37,722 bases of DNA, from positions 1-37,722 of the forward strand of contig ONDP01000032.1 in assembly GCA_900316645.1 (NCBI GenBank). The letters run 5' to 3'. Of this stretch, positions 1 through 6,399 are shown in pieces. Under the pieces are notes generated by a model. The model was not told the DNA's origin, did no database searches, and worked only from the letters and a program-made list of their open reading frames with translations. The translations under genes and the position numbers were made by a program. The first letter of the stretch is position 1. Every line of letters starts with the position of its first letter. The DNA is from an uncultured Prevotellaceae bacterium (GTDB lineage: Bacteria > Bacteroidota > Bacteroidia > Bacteroidales > Bacteroidaceae).

Positions 1-101
1 AATACGATGCTGCCAAGAAATCTAAAGTCAGCCTGATGCAGCCTTTCAAGCAGACGGTTGATGAGTTCAAGTGACTCTTCGTCGTTATTATTATTATTCA
101 T
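1..101 (-). CDS. Small hypothetical protein, 5' part only (runs off the window)
   Basis: An ATG at 101 opens a minus-strand frame that stays open to the window edge, giving about 33 residues. After an Asn/Asp/Glu-rich start comes an amphipathic stretch (LELINRLLERLHQAD) that looks like a real helix. The general look is that of short Bacteroidales proteins of unknown function with one or two N-terminal helices. No function can be assigned. It lies about 45 bases downstream of the end of the rod-shaped RNA candidate on the same strand, so that RNA could act on it in cis or simply end before it. A plus-strand frame (3-74) also ends here but looks less protein-like. Confidence 0.4.
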   Translation of the reverse strand, partial: MNNNNNDEESLELINRLLERLHQADFRFLGSIV

Positions 102-149
102 TTAATAGTTCCGTTTTCTAATTCTATACATCTGTTTTTGAGCACAAGA

Positions 150-368
150 CACAAAAAGAGAAACGGAGGGCGTGGGTGGGGATATTTGGTTGTACAACAA
201 AAGTCTCTCGGGTTTAGCCGACCCATTCGCAATTGTTAATACTGCCAAATGCCCACGCCTCCGTTGTTGGATGCGTGAGCAGGCAGCAGTCTTTTCATGC
301 GAATGTCTTGGTGAACGGCTAATTCGAGAGACTTTCAAGAAAGCTGCTGTTGCTTTGCTATATATATT
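150..368 (-). ncRNA. Rod-shaped structured RNA candidate, 6S-like
   Basis: An almost continuous long hairpin is visible: 200-210 pairs perfectly with 325-335, 214-220 with 316-322, 224-231 with 298-305, 241-245 with 286-290, and 254-258 with 273-277, with internal bubbles between them. This is the architecture of 6S RNA, a long rod with a central bubble that mimics an open promoter. A minus-strand promoter (TATCTTTG at 382-375) places a start near 368, so the minus strand is favoured. A U-rich run at about 162-150 could be the 3' end. Bases 252-265 in the terminal loop arm are complementary to the 3' tail at 162-176 and could form a competing structure. No convincing ORF crosses it. A 6S/6S-Flavo identity is inference; another cis-acting leader is possible. 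Confidence 0.5.
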
Positions 369-374
369 CGGTTA

Positions 375-382
375 CAAAGATA
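375..382 (-). promoter_or_regulatory. -7 promoter element for the rod-shaped RNA
   Basis: The minus strand reads TATCTTTG, a perfect match to the Bacteroidetes -7 consensus TAnnTTTG, about 40 bases upstream of the first long stem. No good TTTG lies at the normal -33 distance. Confidence 0.5.
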
Positions 383-453
383 CAATTTAATATGCACATA
401 CAGATGTTTTTTCCAAAATATTTTTTACTCGCCGTTATTCTCTTAAGTTGAAG

Positions 454-840
454 TCATTCTTCTTCGATAGAGATTGTGAATTCAGCAATCACATCATCCC
501 CTGTTGCTATCAAAAGCATATAGTCACCTTCGTCGTACGAAGACATGTCATAGACAACAGTCTGGCCATAGACGGCACTGATATTATCATTTTCATAGAT
601 GACCCCATCTTGGGAAATAGAGATTTCTGCAGAGTTGATAGTAGTTCTAAACATAACTGTCAGCTCGCCCGTTTCAGCATCAATGTCTGCAATGACTGGA
701 CGGAAGGCAGGCATACCGATTTTATGATGACTTGGAGTTGAGGGCTTTGGTTTAAGAATATACATCTTGGCATCAGCCTGCAGAGTCCCCAAAAACAGGA
801 ATGTTATTCCCAACATTAATTTAATAAATAATCTTTTCAT
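454..840 (-). CDS. DUF3244 domain-containing secreted protein
   Basis: 128 residues. The N-terminus (about 1-24) is a signal peptide: MKR, a hydrophobic core, then a site after the ADA motif. The mature part fits the DUF3244 family of short Bacteroidales secreted proteins: a PAFRP motif at about residues 43-47, then beta-rich sequence ending in an acidic tail. DUF3244 proteins are thought to adopt a small Ig-like beta-sandwich; their biochemical role is unknown. A strong promoter lies directly upstream, and the TPR/HTH membrane regulator is transcribed divergently from the same intergenic region, so it may control this gene (inference). The family call rests on recalled pattern, not a search. 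Confidence 0.75.
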   Translation of the reverse strand: MKRLFIKLMLGITFLFLGTLQADAKMYILKPKPSTPSHHKIGMPAFRPVIADIDAETGELTVMFRTTINSAEISISQDGVIYENDNISAVYGQTVVYDMSSYDEGDYMLLIATGDDVIAEFTISIEEE

Positions 841-860
841 ACGACTTTTGTTTTTGACTG

Positions 861-891
861 CAAAAGTATTTAATTTACAGCACTTGGCAAA
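861..891 (-). promoter_or_regulatory. Bacteroidetes-type promoter of the DUF3244 gene
   Basis: On the minus strand TTTG (891-888) is followed by exactly 19 bases and TACTTTTG (868-861), a consensus -33/-7 pair, about 20 bases before the start codon at 840. Confidence 0.75.
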
Positions 892-1087
892 AAGAAATCC
901 TCCAAAACTTCATGCATAGCCGTTTCTCTTTTTCTATCACCGAACATAGTGCTTTTCAAGGTGTTATGTCTTTCCTTGAGATAATTATAACGGAATAAAA
1001 AACGCTTTGTGCCCACTTGAATCCTTATAAAAAGTCGTTTTTTCTTTCTAAATTTGCAAAAATGAATCAGTAATCGATATTTTTTTG

Positions 1088-1095
1088 TATCTTTA
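1088..1095 (+). promoter_or_regulatory. -7 element of the TPR/HTH regulator
   Basis: TATCTTTA is a 7/8 match to TAnnTTTG, 17 bases before the ATG at 1113. No well-spaced -33 TTTG is visible. Confidence 0.45.
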
Positions 1096-1112
1096 CAATC
1101 TAAAAATGATGT

Positions 1113-2681
1113 ATGAATAATAAACTTGCTTTAGCAATTATTGCTACTATATTAATTTGCAGTTGTGGAAATGATACCATTTCCAGAAAACTGAGTGTCA
1201 TAGATTCTCTTGTAAGTGCTCAGAAGTATGACTCTGCCTATTATGAGGTGAAAAAGATAAATCCAGAAACGATCAATAGTTCTGAAGACAGAGCACATTA
1301 TTACCTTATGCTATATCGGTCGAGTATGCTCACGGGAAATCCGTGTCAATCTGACTCTCTCATCGACTACTCAATCTCATACTATGCTAAAACAGGCAAT
1401 AAGGAAAAACTATGCAATGCATATTATTACAAAGCAGAAGCCGAAATCAACAAAGGAAAGTATGACCAAGCCATTGTTCTATCCAAAAAGGCAGAGAATT
1501 TAGCAAAACAAATAGATACGACAGTTGAACTACTTAAAATATCAGAACAAATTGCTTACATTAATGGTTTATGTGGCAACTATGAAATACAACTTCAATA
1601 TGCTAAACAGGCTTTGGTATACGCATTGAAGGCAGAGAAGAAGAACTGGATAGCAATGTCTTATGCCAGAATTTGTGAAGCGTATCAAACTCAAGAGAAG
1701 AATGACAGTGCACTTTTTTATGCCAATAAAATCATAAAAAACATAAATGATGCAGATTCTACCGATTTACCATATCTTTTAAATACGATAGGTTATGCCT
1801 ATTTGGAGAAAGATATCAGTAAAGCTAAAAAGTTTTTTGAAGAATCTCTTTCACACAAACCGCTAAGCAGAACACTGGAAAATCTCGCGTACATCTATTA
1901 TGTAGAGGGTAATGAAGGGAAGGCGTACGAACTATGGAAACAGGCAATGGTGACAGAGGACGATGCTCCCAAAGACAGAATCCTCTTCAATATACTCCAA
2001 TATGATTTGGAACACCATAATATAATGGATGTAAGCAAACAAATCTATGACATATATGCCATTAAAGACAGTCTCAACGATGTCCTTAAAGACCGGAGCA
2101 TTTTGAAAATTCAACAGGAATACGATAAACAGGTTGCCCATGAGCAGCACGAACAGGAGGTGCTAAGATGGGTAGTAGCGGTCCTGGTGCTTTTAGTCAT
2201 CATACTGTTATTAATAGGATATATTCAATACCGGCGCCACAAGGCTAAACTCCTGTTGGCTGAACAGCAGATGACTATCAGTAACTATCTGAATGAAATC
2301 AAGAACTTGAAAGACCATCGGGAAGGCACAGAACAACAGATTGCCGATCTGAATCAGAAGATCAATGACTTGATAGAGCAAGACTCTCCAAGGCTATATC
2401 GGGGTAAGATGCTTTACGACCACATCATGCAGAACGGTACAACTGTTTCCTGGGGTAAAGACGACTATCAGTGTTTCGTTGATTTTTATAAGGCCAACGA
2501 TTTATCCACCTATAACAAAATCGTCAAGAAGGATCATCCCAAGACCATCCACAACACATTCTTCCTGATTCTGTATGCTATAGGAAAAACTGACAAGCAG
2601 GTACAAACCATCATGGCTATCACCCAAGAAGCCATTCGCTCAACAAGATTCAGAATCAAACAAAATTTGAAGAAATATTGA
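1113..2681 (+). CDS. Membrane-spanning TPR-containing transcriptional regulator
   Basis: 522 residues. A lipoprotein-type signal (hydrophobic stretch then CSCG at about 17-20) is followed by some 300 residues of alpha-helical TPR-like repeats (for example at 105-130, 160-200 and 225-275). A single transmembrane segment lies at about 352-373, followed by basic residues (YRRHKAK), a coiled coil at about 375-415, and a C-terminal region ending in a helix-turn-helix-like pattern (KTDKQVQTIMAITQEAIRST). This layout of extracytoplasmic TPRs, one membrane pass and a cytoplasmic DNA-binding tail is common in Bacteroidetes one-component regulators with LuxR-like ends. It is divergent from the DUF3244 gene and probably senses an envelope signal. 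Ligand and targets are unknown, and the HTH is degenerate, so DNA binding is inferred. Confidence 0.7.
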   Translation: MNNKLALAIIATILICSCGNDTISRKLSVIDSLVSAQKYDSAYYEVKKINPETINSSEDRAHYYLMLYRSSMLTGNPCQSDSLIDYSISYYAKTGNKEKLCNAYYYKAEAEINKGKYDQAIVLSKKAENLAKQIDTTVELLKISEQIAYINGLCGNYEIQLQYAKQALVYALKAEKKNWIAMSYARICEAYQTQEKNDSALFYANKIIKNINDADSTDLPYLLNTIGYAYLEKDISKAKKFFEESLSHKPLSRTLENLAYIYYVEGNEGKAYELWKQAMVTEDDAPKDRILFNILQYDLEHHNIMDVSKQIYDIYAIKDSLNDVLKDRSILKIQQEYDKQVAHEQHEQEVLRWVVAVLVLLVIILLLIGYIQYRRHKAKLLLAEQQMTISNYLNEIKNLKDHREGTEQQIADLNQKINDLIEQDSPRLYRGKMLYDHIMQNGTTVSWGKDDYQCFVDFYKANDLSTYNKIVKKDHPKTIHNTFFLILYAIGKTDKQVQTIMAITQEAIRSTRFRIKQNLKKY

Positions 2682-2692
2682 TGCTTTGGTTC

Positions 2693-2871
2693 TTGTGACC
2701 TATCTGATGCGCTTGCATTTGATATACACATCAATGCCAGGGATCGTTCCTGGCTTTGCCTTATGGAACAGGACTAATTCGTCATCTGTAAATGACATGA
2801 CGGTGTAGTAGTCAACTTCATTGACCTTAGGGTAATACACAACGAGATAACGCCCTCTTCTTTCTTGACCC
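2693..2871. repeat. 179-bp near-identical repeat, copy 1
   Basis: This stretch matches 5743-5921 base for base except one position (2772 versus 5822). It is the 3' part of paralogue A1, including the out-of-frame tail beyond the present stop codon. The single difference is synonymous in the presumed original reading frame. Confidence 0.9.
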
Positions 2872-3100
2872 TGGTTATATAATAATTCAATGAACGGATT
2901 GTTGAAACTTCAAGCAAGCTGTTGTAAGTACTATCTATCATTTCGTCAATCGTAAACAGTGTTGTTGTTGAGTCATATTTTGCCCCTGATATTATTTTCT
3001 CCCATTTGGTGTCAATCAATTGAGATGTACTTATATCAACTTGAGCTTTGGCTATATGGGTGCATAAAAGAAATAATAATGATATTGCTATTTTTTTCAT
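2700..3100 (-). pseudogene. Secreted paralogue A1, C-terminus frameshifted
   Basis: The intact frame runs from ATG at 3100 to a stop at 2774 (108 residues): signal peptide to about residue 19 (HIAKAQ), then a segment with SQLIDTKW, an opening shared with paralogue A2 and typical of small secreted Prevotella proteins. After residue ~83 (KKEEG) the frame becomes Arg/Ser/Thr-rich and ends. Shifting by one base at the GGG run (about 2853-2855) gives a far more protein-like tail (RYLVVYYPKVNEVDYYTVM..., ending KCKRIR) that stops at 2700. A lost G in an original GGGG would explain this. The same lesion occurs in A2. Function is unknown; it may be a small lipocalin-like beta protein (weak guess). 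Confidence 0.65.
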
Positions 3101-3203
3101 AAGACTTTATTTTATTATTATACAATAAATATTTTGGGGGTGCATAAACTCATTTGGATAATGAACCTCTATCATGACAGGGACCTGGTACGTGTCATAT
3201 AAC

Positions 3204-3217
3204 AAAATAATCATGGG
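3204..3217. repeat. 14-bp flank repeat R1, left copy
   Basis: The 14-mer AAAATAATCATGGG recurs at 4238-4251 on the other side of the fic gene, in the same orientation. Confidence 0.6.
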
Positions 3218-3235
3218 GACGTATTGCCCATGATT
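3209..3235 (-). terminator. Possible terminator downstream of fic
   Basis: AATCATGGG (3209-3217) and CCCATGATT (3227-3235) form a 9-bp perfect stem with a 9-base loop. On the minus strand it is followed by ATTTTGTT. It lies 28 bases past the fic stop codon. Confidence 0.4.
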
Positions 3236-3273
3236 AGATGAACACCTATGACATTGTTGTTGTCAAAAATAGC
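3231..3273. repeat. 43-bp flank repeat R2, left copy
   Basis: Identical to 4383-4425 and in the same orientation. It covers the last codons and 3' flank of fic here, and the last codons and 3' flank of paralogue B1 at the other copy. Both proteins therefore end in YF and a shared stop. Confidence 0.85.
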
Positions 3274-4153
3274 TGACTTTAAAATAATCCAACAATGCTT
3301 TATAACTGTCTTGAGCAGAGAGGCAGGTGTCTAAAAGATATCCATTGATATGCCCCCACTCACGAAGTCCACGATAATAGAACATCTTCAACTGGTCAGT
3401 AAGGATAAACGGAACGTGACAGTTGGCGAGGCACTCCTTAAACATCAATAGTCTGCCCACACGCCCGTTGCCGTCCTGGAATGGATGAATGCGCTCCAGA
3501 CGGACGTGGAAATCAAGTATATCCTCAAAGGAATGATGCTTGCTTGCATGATAGGCTTTCAAGAGAGCCTTCATCTCCCGATGAACATTTTCCGGCGGAC
3601 AGGTTTCCAAACCGCCCACCTCATTGGGCAGACGCTTGTATTCACCTACTGCAAACCAGTCTTTACGGCTATCGGCGGTACCTGTCTTTAATAACAGATG
3701 CAGCTGTTTGATGAAGTCTTCAGTTAATCGTTCCTCTGCATGATCAATGACATAGTCGATGCAGCGGAAATGATTGACAGTTTCCAGTACGTCATCCACA
3801 TTGACTGCTGCATCCGTGATGCCGATGGTATTGGTCTCATAGATGTAGCGTGTCTGATCGTGAGTGAGCCTACTGCCTTCAATATGGTTTGAATTGTAAG
3901 TAAGGTCTATCTGCGTGCGGTGGTAGATGCCCCCTTTGAGATGAGAGGCTTTCTGTTCGCGTAATGCCGACAAAAGCGGTGACTGTTTCTTCTTGGCTGA
4001 CTGACGAACAGGCATCAGTGCATCAGAGGGAATGTTCCACGTCTTCCCGGTGAGGAAAGCTCCGGCTATCTTTCCATTGGCACAATAATTGCGTGCTGTT
4101 CGCTCTGAAATACCGAACTTATCGGCAAATTGACTGACTGATATATACTCCAT
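3263..4153 (-). CDS. Fic family protein with N-terminal HTH
   Basis: 296 residues from ATG 4153. An in-frame TTG at 4171 is less likely because it sits in the promoter-proximal leader. Residues about 1-45 form a MerR/excisionase-like helix-turn-helix (EYISVSQFADKFGISERTAR). Residues 88-93 (SNHIEG) match the inhibitory motif (S/T)xxxE(G/N), so the inhibitory helix lies N-terminal to the catalytic core. The Fic active site HPFQDGNGRVGR is complete at about 223-234. Fic enzymes transfer AMP or another phosphate-containing moiety to protein hydroxyl groups; this one should be autoinhibited until the helix is displaced. The N-terminal HTH plus palindromes over its own promoter suggest autoregulation. 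The target is unknown. The gene is flanked by duplicated sequence, which suggests recent acquisition. Confidence 0.85.
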   Translation of the reverse strand: MEYISVSQFADKFGISERTARNYCANGKIAGAFLTGKTWNIPSDALMPVRQSAKKKQSPLLSALREQKASHLKGGIYHRTQIDLTYNSNHIEGSRLTHDQTRYIYETNTIGITDAAVNVDDVLETVNHFRCIDYVIDHAEERLTEDFIKQLHLLLKTGTADSRKDWFAVGEYKRLPNEVGGLETCPPENVHREMKALLKAYHASKHHSFEDILDFHVRLERIHPFQDGNGRVGRLLMFKECLANCHVPFILTDQLKMFYYRGLREWGHINGYLLDTCLSAQDSYKALLDYFKVSYF

Positions 4154-4193
4154 CTTTACGGCTATCGGCAAGTTTTTAACGCCGATGTGCCTA

Positions 4194-4225
4194 CAAAGAT
4201 AGTCATTTTTGCCGACATCGGCAAA
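4194..4225 (-). promoter_or_regulatory. fic promoter with overlapping palindromic operator
   Basis: On the minus strand TTTG (4225-4222), 20 bases, then TATCTTTG (4201-4194) form a promoter. A perfect inverted repeat, TTTGCCGA-TG-TCGGCAAA, spans 4208-4225 and covers the -33 box. Two more half-sites in the leader form ATCGGC-N11-GCCGAT at 4164-4186. Repressor binding here would block transcription; the Fic protein's own HTH is the obvious candidate. Confidence 0.65.
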
Positions 4226-4237
4226 TTTTTGGGGAAG

Positions 4238-4251
4238 AAAATAATCATGGG
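4238..4251. repeat. 14-bp flank repeat R1, right copy
   Basis: Matches 3204-3217. Here R1 and R2 are 131 bp apart; at the left copy they are 13 bp apart. Confidence 0.6.
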
Positions 4252-4318
4252 CTTGCTCTGGACTGATGCCTATCTTAGACTCAAGGCAAAGAAAAAAGGG
4301 AAATAATTCAGCAAATCC

Positions 4319-4382
4319 ATTGCCGTTTGAGAAAAGCTTAGTACCTTTGTATCGTTGACATAAAACAAAAATGAGTAAAGAG
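4319..4382 (+). promoter_or_regulatory. Orphan promoter and first codons of a lost gene
   Basis: ATTG (4319-4322), 19 bases, and TACCTTTG (4342-4349) make a good plus-strand promoter. It is followed by ATG AGT AAA GAG at 4371-4382. The frame then runs straight into repeat R2, whose first codon is TGA. This looks like the 5' end of a gene whose body was replaced at the repeat junction (inference). Confidence 0.4.
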
Positions 4383-4425
4383 TGATTAGATGAACACCTA
4401 TGACATTGTTGTTGTCAAAAATAGC
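4383..4425. repeat. 43-bp flank repeat R2, right copy
   Basis: Identical to 3231-3273. It holds the stop codon and 3' flank of paralogue B1. Confidence 0.85.
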
Positions 4426-4963
4426 CAAGCATCGTTTCCAAATAGCCTGTTGATTCATACTTCATCAATGGCGTAGTAAACCGGAATGAATTGATGGTAT
4501 CAAAGATATTCAGCAATTCCTTGGCGGTAAACAATTCCAACAAAGGTGTTTTCGCTATAATTTTATAGCAGATAACACTTCCATCATCGTCTATCAAAGC
4601 TTGAGAGAAACAAAGAACCTCTTTAGGCTTTAATTTCTTTGGGTTTTTACCAAAACAATTTAAACATATTTGATCCAATTCGCTAAACTCCTTTTTCATT
4701 AACAGAGGATTATTCCTTATAGGATATGTATATTTGGCATCATAATTGAATTCCTTCTTTTGCTGTTTAATCGCATTAACCCTATTGGATAAATCGTTTA
4801 CAGTATAGTAACAAAACAATCTTCCCTCTTCGATCTTCGTACTCTCTACGATAGTCCTATTCCCTTCTTTAATCGTACGAGTAGAAGTTTGGGCTGTGAT
4901 GGTTGGTGTAAACATTACTATAAATATAGTAATAATTGCCTTTACAAATACTTTCGTTTTCAT
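4415..4963 (-). CDS. Small secreted protein, paralogue B1
   Basis: 182 residues. A signal peptide ends around TITAQ (residue ~25). The mature protein begins with TRTIKEGNRTIVE and ends in a conserved block from LIDDDGSVICYKII to the terminal LGYF. It is a tandem paralogue of B2 (5018-5569): the first ~27 and last ~57 residues are almost identical, also at the nucleotide level, while the middle (about 40-125) diverges strongly. No known domain is recognised. With no clear promoter and a 54-bp gap behind B2, it is probably co-transcribed with B2. The constant-variable-constant pattern suggests recombination at the ends or diversifying selection in the middle. Secretion is clear; the role is unknown. 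Confidence 0.75.
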   Translation of the reverse strand: MKTKVFVKAIITIFIVMFTPTITAQTSTRTIKEGNRTIVESTKIEEGRLFCYYTVNDLSNRVNAIKQQKKEFNYDAKYTYPIRNNPLLMKKEFSELDQICLNCFGKNPKKLKPKEVLCFSQALIDDDGSVICYKIIAKTPLLELFTAKELLNIFDTINSFRFTTPLMKYESTGYLETMLGYF

Positions 4964-5017
4964 ATTCTTTTTTTTTACTTTTTCTTAAAACCTAATTTGT
5001 CTAAGCTATTCCCGTTT

Positions 5018-5569
5018 TCAAAAATAGCCGAGCATCGTTTCCAAATAGCCTGTTGATTCATACTTCATTAATGGCGTAGTAAACCGGAACGAATTGATGG
5101 TATCAAAGATATTCAGCAATTCCTTGGCGGTAAACAACTCTAACAAAGGTGTTTTCGCTATAATCTTATAGCAGATAACACTTCCATCATCGTTGATCAA
5201 AGCCTTTCCATCGTATTGGATGTCATTTGACGATAATTTCTTCTTGTTGTTCCCGAGGCAAGTATGATATAGGCTATTCAACTTTTTATATTCATCTTTC
5301 ATCAGTTGTTGATTCTTATAAATAGGATACGTGTATTCAGCATTATAATTGAATTCCTTCTTTTTCTTTTTGATATTGTCAACCCTTTCAGAAATATCTG
5401 CTATGGAATATTGGTAATATGTATTACCATAACTACTTCTTCTGGTTTCTTCCACGATGGTTCTGTTTCCTTCCTTAATCGTTCGGGAAGAAGTCTGGGC
5501 TGTAATGGTTGGTGTAAACATTACTATAAATATAGTAATAATTGCCTTTACAAATACTTTCGTTTTCAT
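5018..5569 (-). CDS. Small secreted protein, paralogue B2
   Basis: 183 residues, a tandem copy of B1 with an identical signal peptide and a nearly identical C-terminal block (LINDDGSVICYKII to LGYF). The middle differs: an SSYGNTYYQYSI segment replaces the B1 sequence, and YHTCLGNNKKKL replaces NCFGKNPKKL. A Cys and a Lys-rich motif stay in similar places. TAATTTTG at 5676-5669 is a likely -7 element, leaving a leader of about 90 bases. Function is unknown. The gene lies between B1 and A2 in an island of small secreted paralogues, which suggests a surface or interbacterial role, but nothing in the sequence proves that. Confidence 0.75.
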   Translation of the reverse strand: MKTKVFVKAIITIFIVMFTPTITAQTSSRTIKEGNRTIVEETRRSSYGNTYYQYSIADISERVDNIKKKKKEFNYNAEYTYPIYKNQQLMKDEYKKLNSLYHTCLGNNKKKLSSNDIQYDGKALINDDGSVICYKIIAKTPLLELFTAKELLNIFDTINSFRFTTPLMKYESTGYLETMLGYF

Positions 5570-5742
5570 ATTCTTTTTTTTACTAATTGTGTATTACAAA
5601 TGCTACCCTATGGGTAAATACTATCTACAATATAATAATAGTTCACTAGGTAACTAACTTTTTGTTTGCAAAATTACAAAATAATAGTGTTTTTTCGTTT
5701 TTTTAGGGCATTTCATATTTTTAGAACAATAAGGCTCTCGTG

Positions 5743-5921
5743 TTGTGACCTATCTGATGCGCTTGCATTTGATATACACATCAATGCCAGGGATCGTTCC
5801 TGGCTTTGCCTTATGGAACAGTACTAATTCGTCATCTGTAAATGACATGACGGTGTAGTAGTCAACTTCATTGACCTTAGGGTAATACACAACGAGATAA
5901 CGCCCTCTTCTTTCTTGACCC
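5743..5921. repeat. 179-bp near-identical repeat, copy 2
   Basis: Matches 2693-2871 with one substitution. It carries the same presumed one-base deletion and the same out-of-frame tail. Confidence 0.9.
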
Positions 5922-6165
5922 AAGAAGGAGTTTCATTGGTAATGTAATAATCCTTTGAACCAGAGGCTGATTTCTCAAGTGTAGAATAATATATACTGTC
6001 AACGATACAAGTTTCGGTAAATTGCATATAACTATTCACGTTTCTGACTACAGGTTCTATTCTCTGCCATTTCGTGCCAATCAATTGAGAATGGTCGATT
6101 TCAATCTGGGCAGAAGTGGAAATGCAACAAGCGCATATCCAAAACATCATGCAAATTCTATTCAT
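5750..6165 (-). pseudogene. Secreted paralogue A2, C-terminus frameshifted
   Basis: The intact frame runs from ATG at 6165 to a stop at 5824 (113 residues). It has a signal peptide (to about STSAQ, residue 19) and HSQLIGTKWQRIEPV, matching SQLIDTKWEKI in A1. The upstream part differs clearly from A1, so the two genes are old paralogues. Yet the last 179 bases are nearly identical, including the frameshift at the GGG run (about 5903-5905). Read one base back, the tail continues as RYLVVYYPK... to a stop at 5750. A good promoter, TACCTTTG at 6189-6182, precedes it. Function is unknown. It may still make a truncated secreted protein. Confidence 0.65.
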
Positions 6166-6181
6166 ATTGTTTTATTTTCTG

Positions 6182-6189
6182 CAAAGGTA
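6182..6189 (-). promoter_or_regulatory. -7 element of paralogue A2
   Basis: The minus strand reads TACCTTTG, 16 bases before the ATG. A TTTG lies 21 bases further upstream, near 6211-6214. Confidence 0.6.
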
Positions 6190-6319
6190 CTAATAAACAA
6201 ATTATAATCCCAAATTCAGACCGTTTTATTTCAATAAAATACGAAACGTATTGTGTGTATTGTTTATTATTTACCATTTTTGTAACATGCCACAAGTTCG
6301 GGCACGTAGCAGAAAAAAA

Positions 6320-6349
6320 GGATACTCCCTCAAATCTCTGGGAGTATCC
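6320..6349 (-). terminator. Intrinsic terminator
   Basis: GGATACTCCC (6320-6329) and GGGAGTATCC (6340-6349) form a perfect 10-bp stem with a 10-base loop. On the minus strand it is followed by seven T residues (6319-6313). It lies 51 bases past the stop of the small peptide gene. Confidence 0.8.
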
Positions 6350-6399
6350 TCTCATTTAGATGTTTATAATTTGTTACTTTGTTCGCTGACTATAAGATA

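Noticed and set aside
3-74. Plus-strand frame ending YDAAKKSK...VDEFK as the 3' end of a gene
   Set aside because: Too short to judge; the opposite strand has an ATG, a better helical pattern and the same orientation as its neighbours.
172-390. 72-residue plus-strand ORF
   Set aside because: It lies inside the long hairpin and has no protein-like pattern; the inverted repeats explain the sequence better.
2830-2872. Programmed -1 frameshifting in paralogues A1 and A2
   Set aside because: The shift site lacks an in-frame X-XXY-YYZ slippery heptamer and a clear downstream pseudoknot; a lost base is simpler.
4154-4171. fic start at TTG 4171
   Set aside because: An ATG at 4153 begins the HTH cleanly, and the upstream codons fall in an operator half-site.
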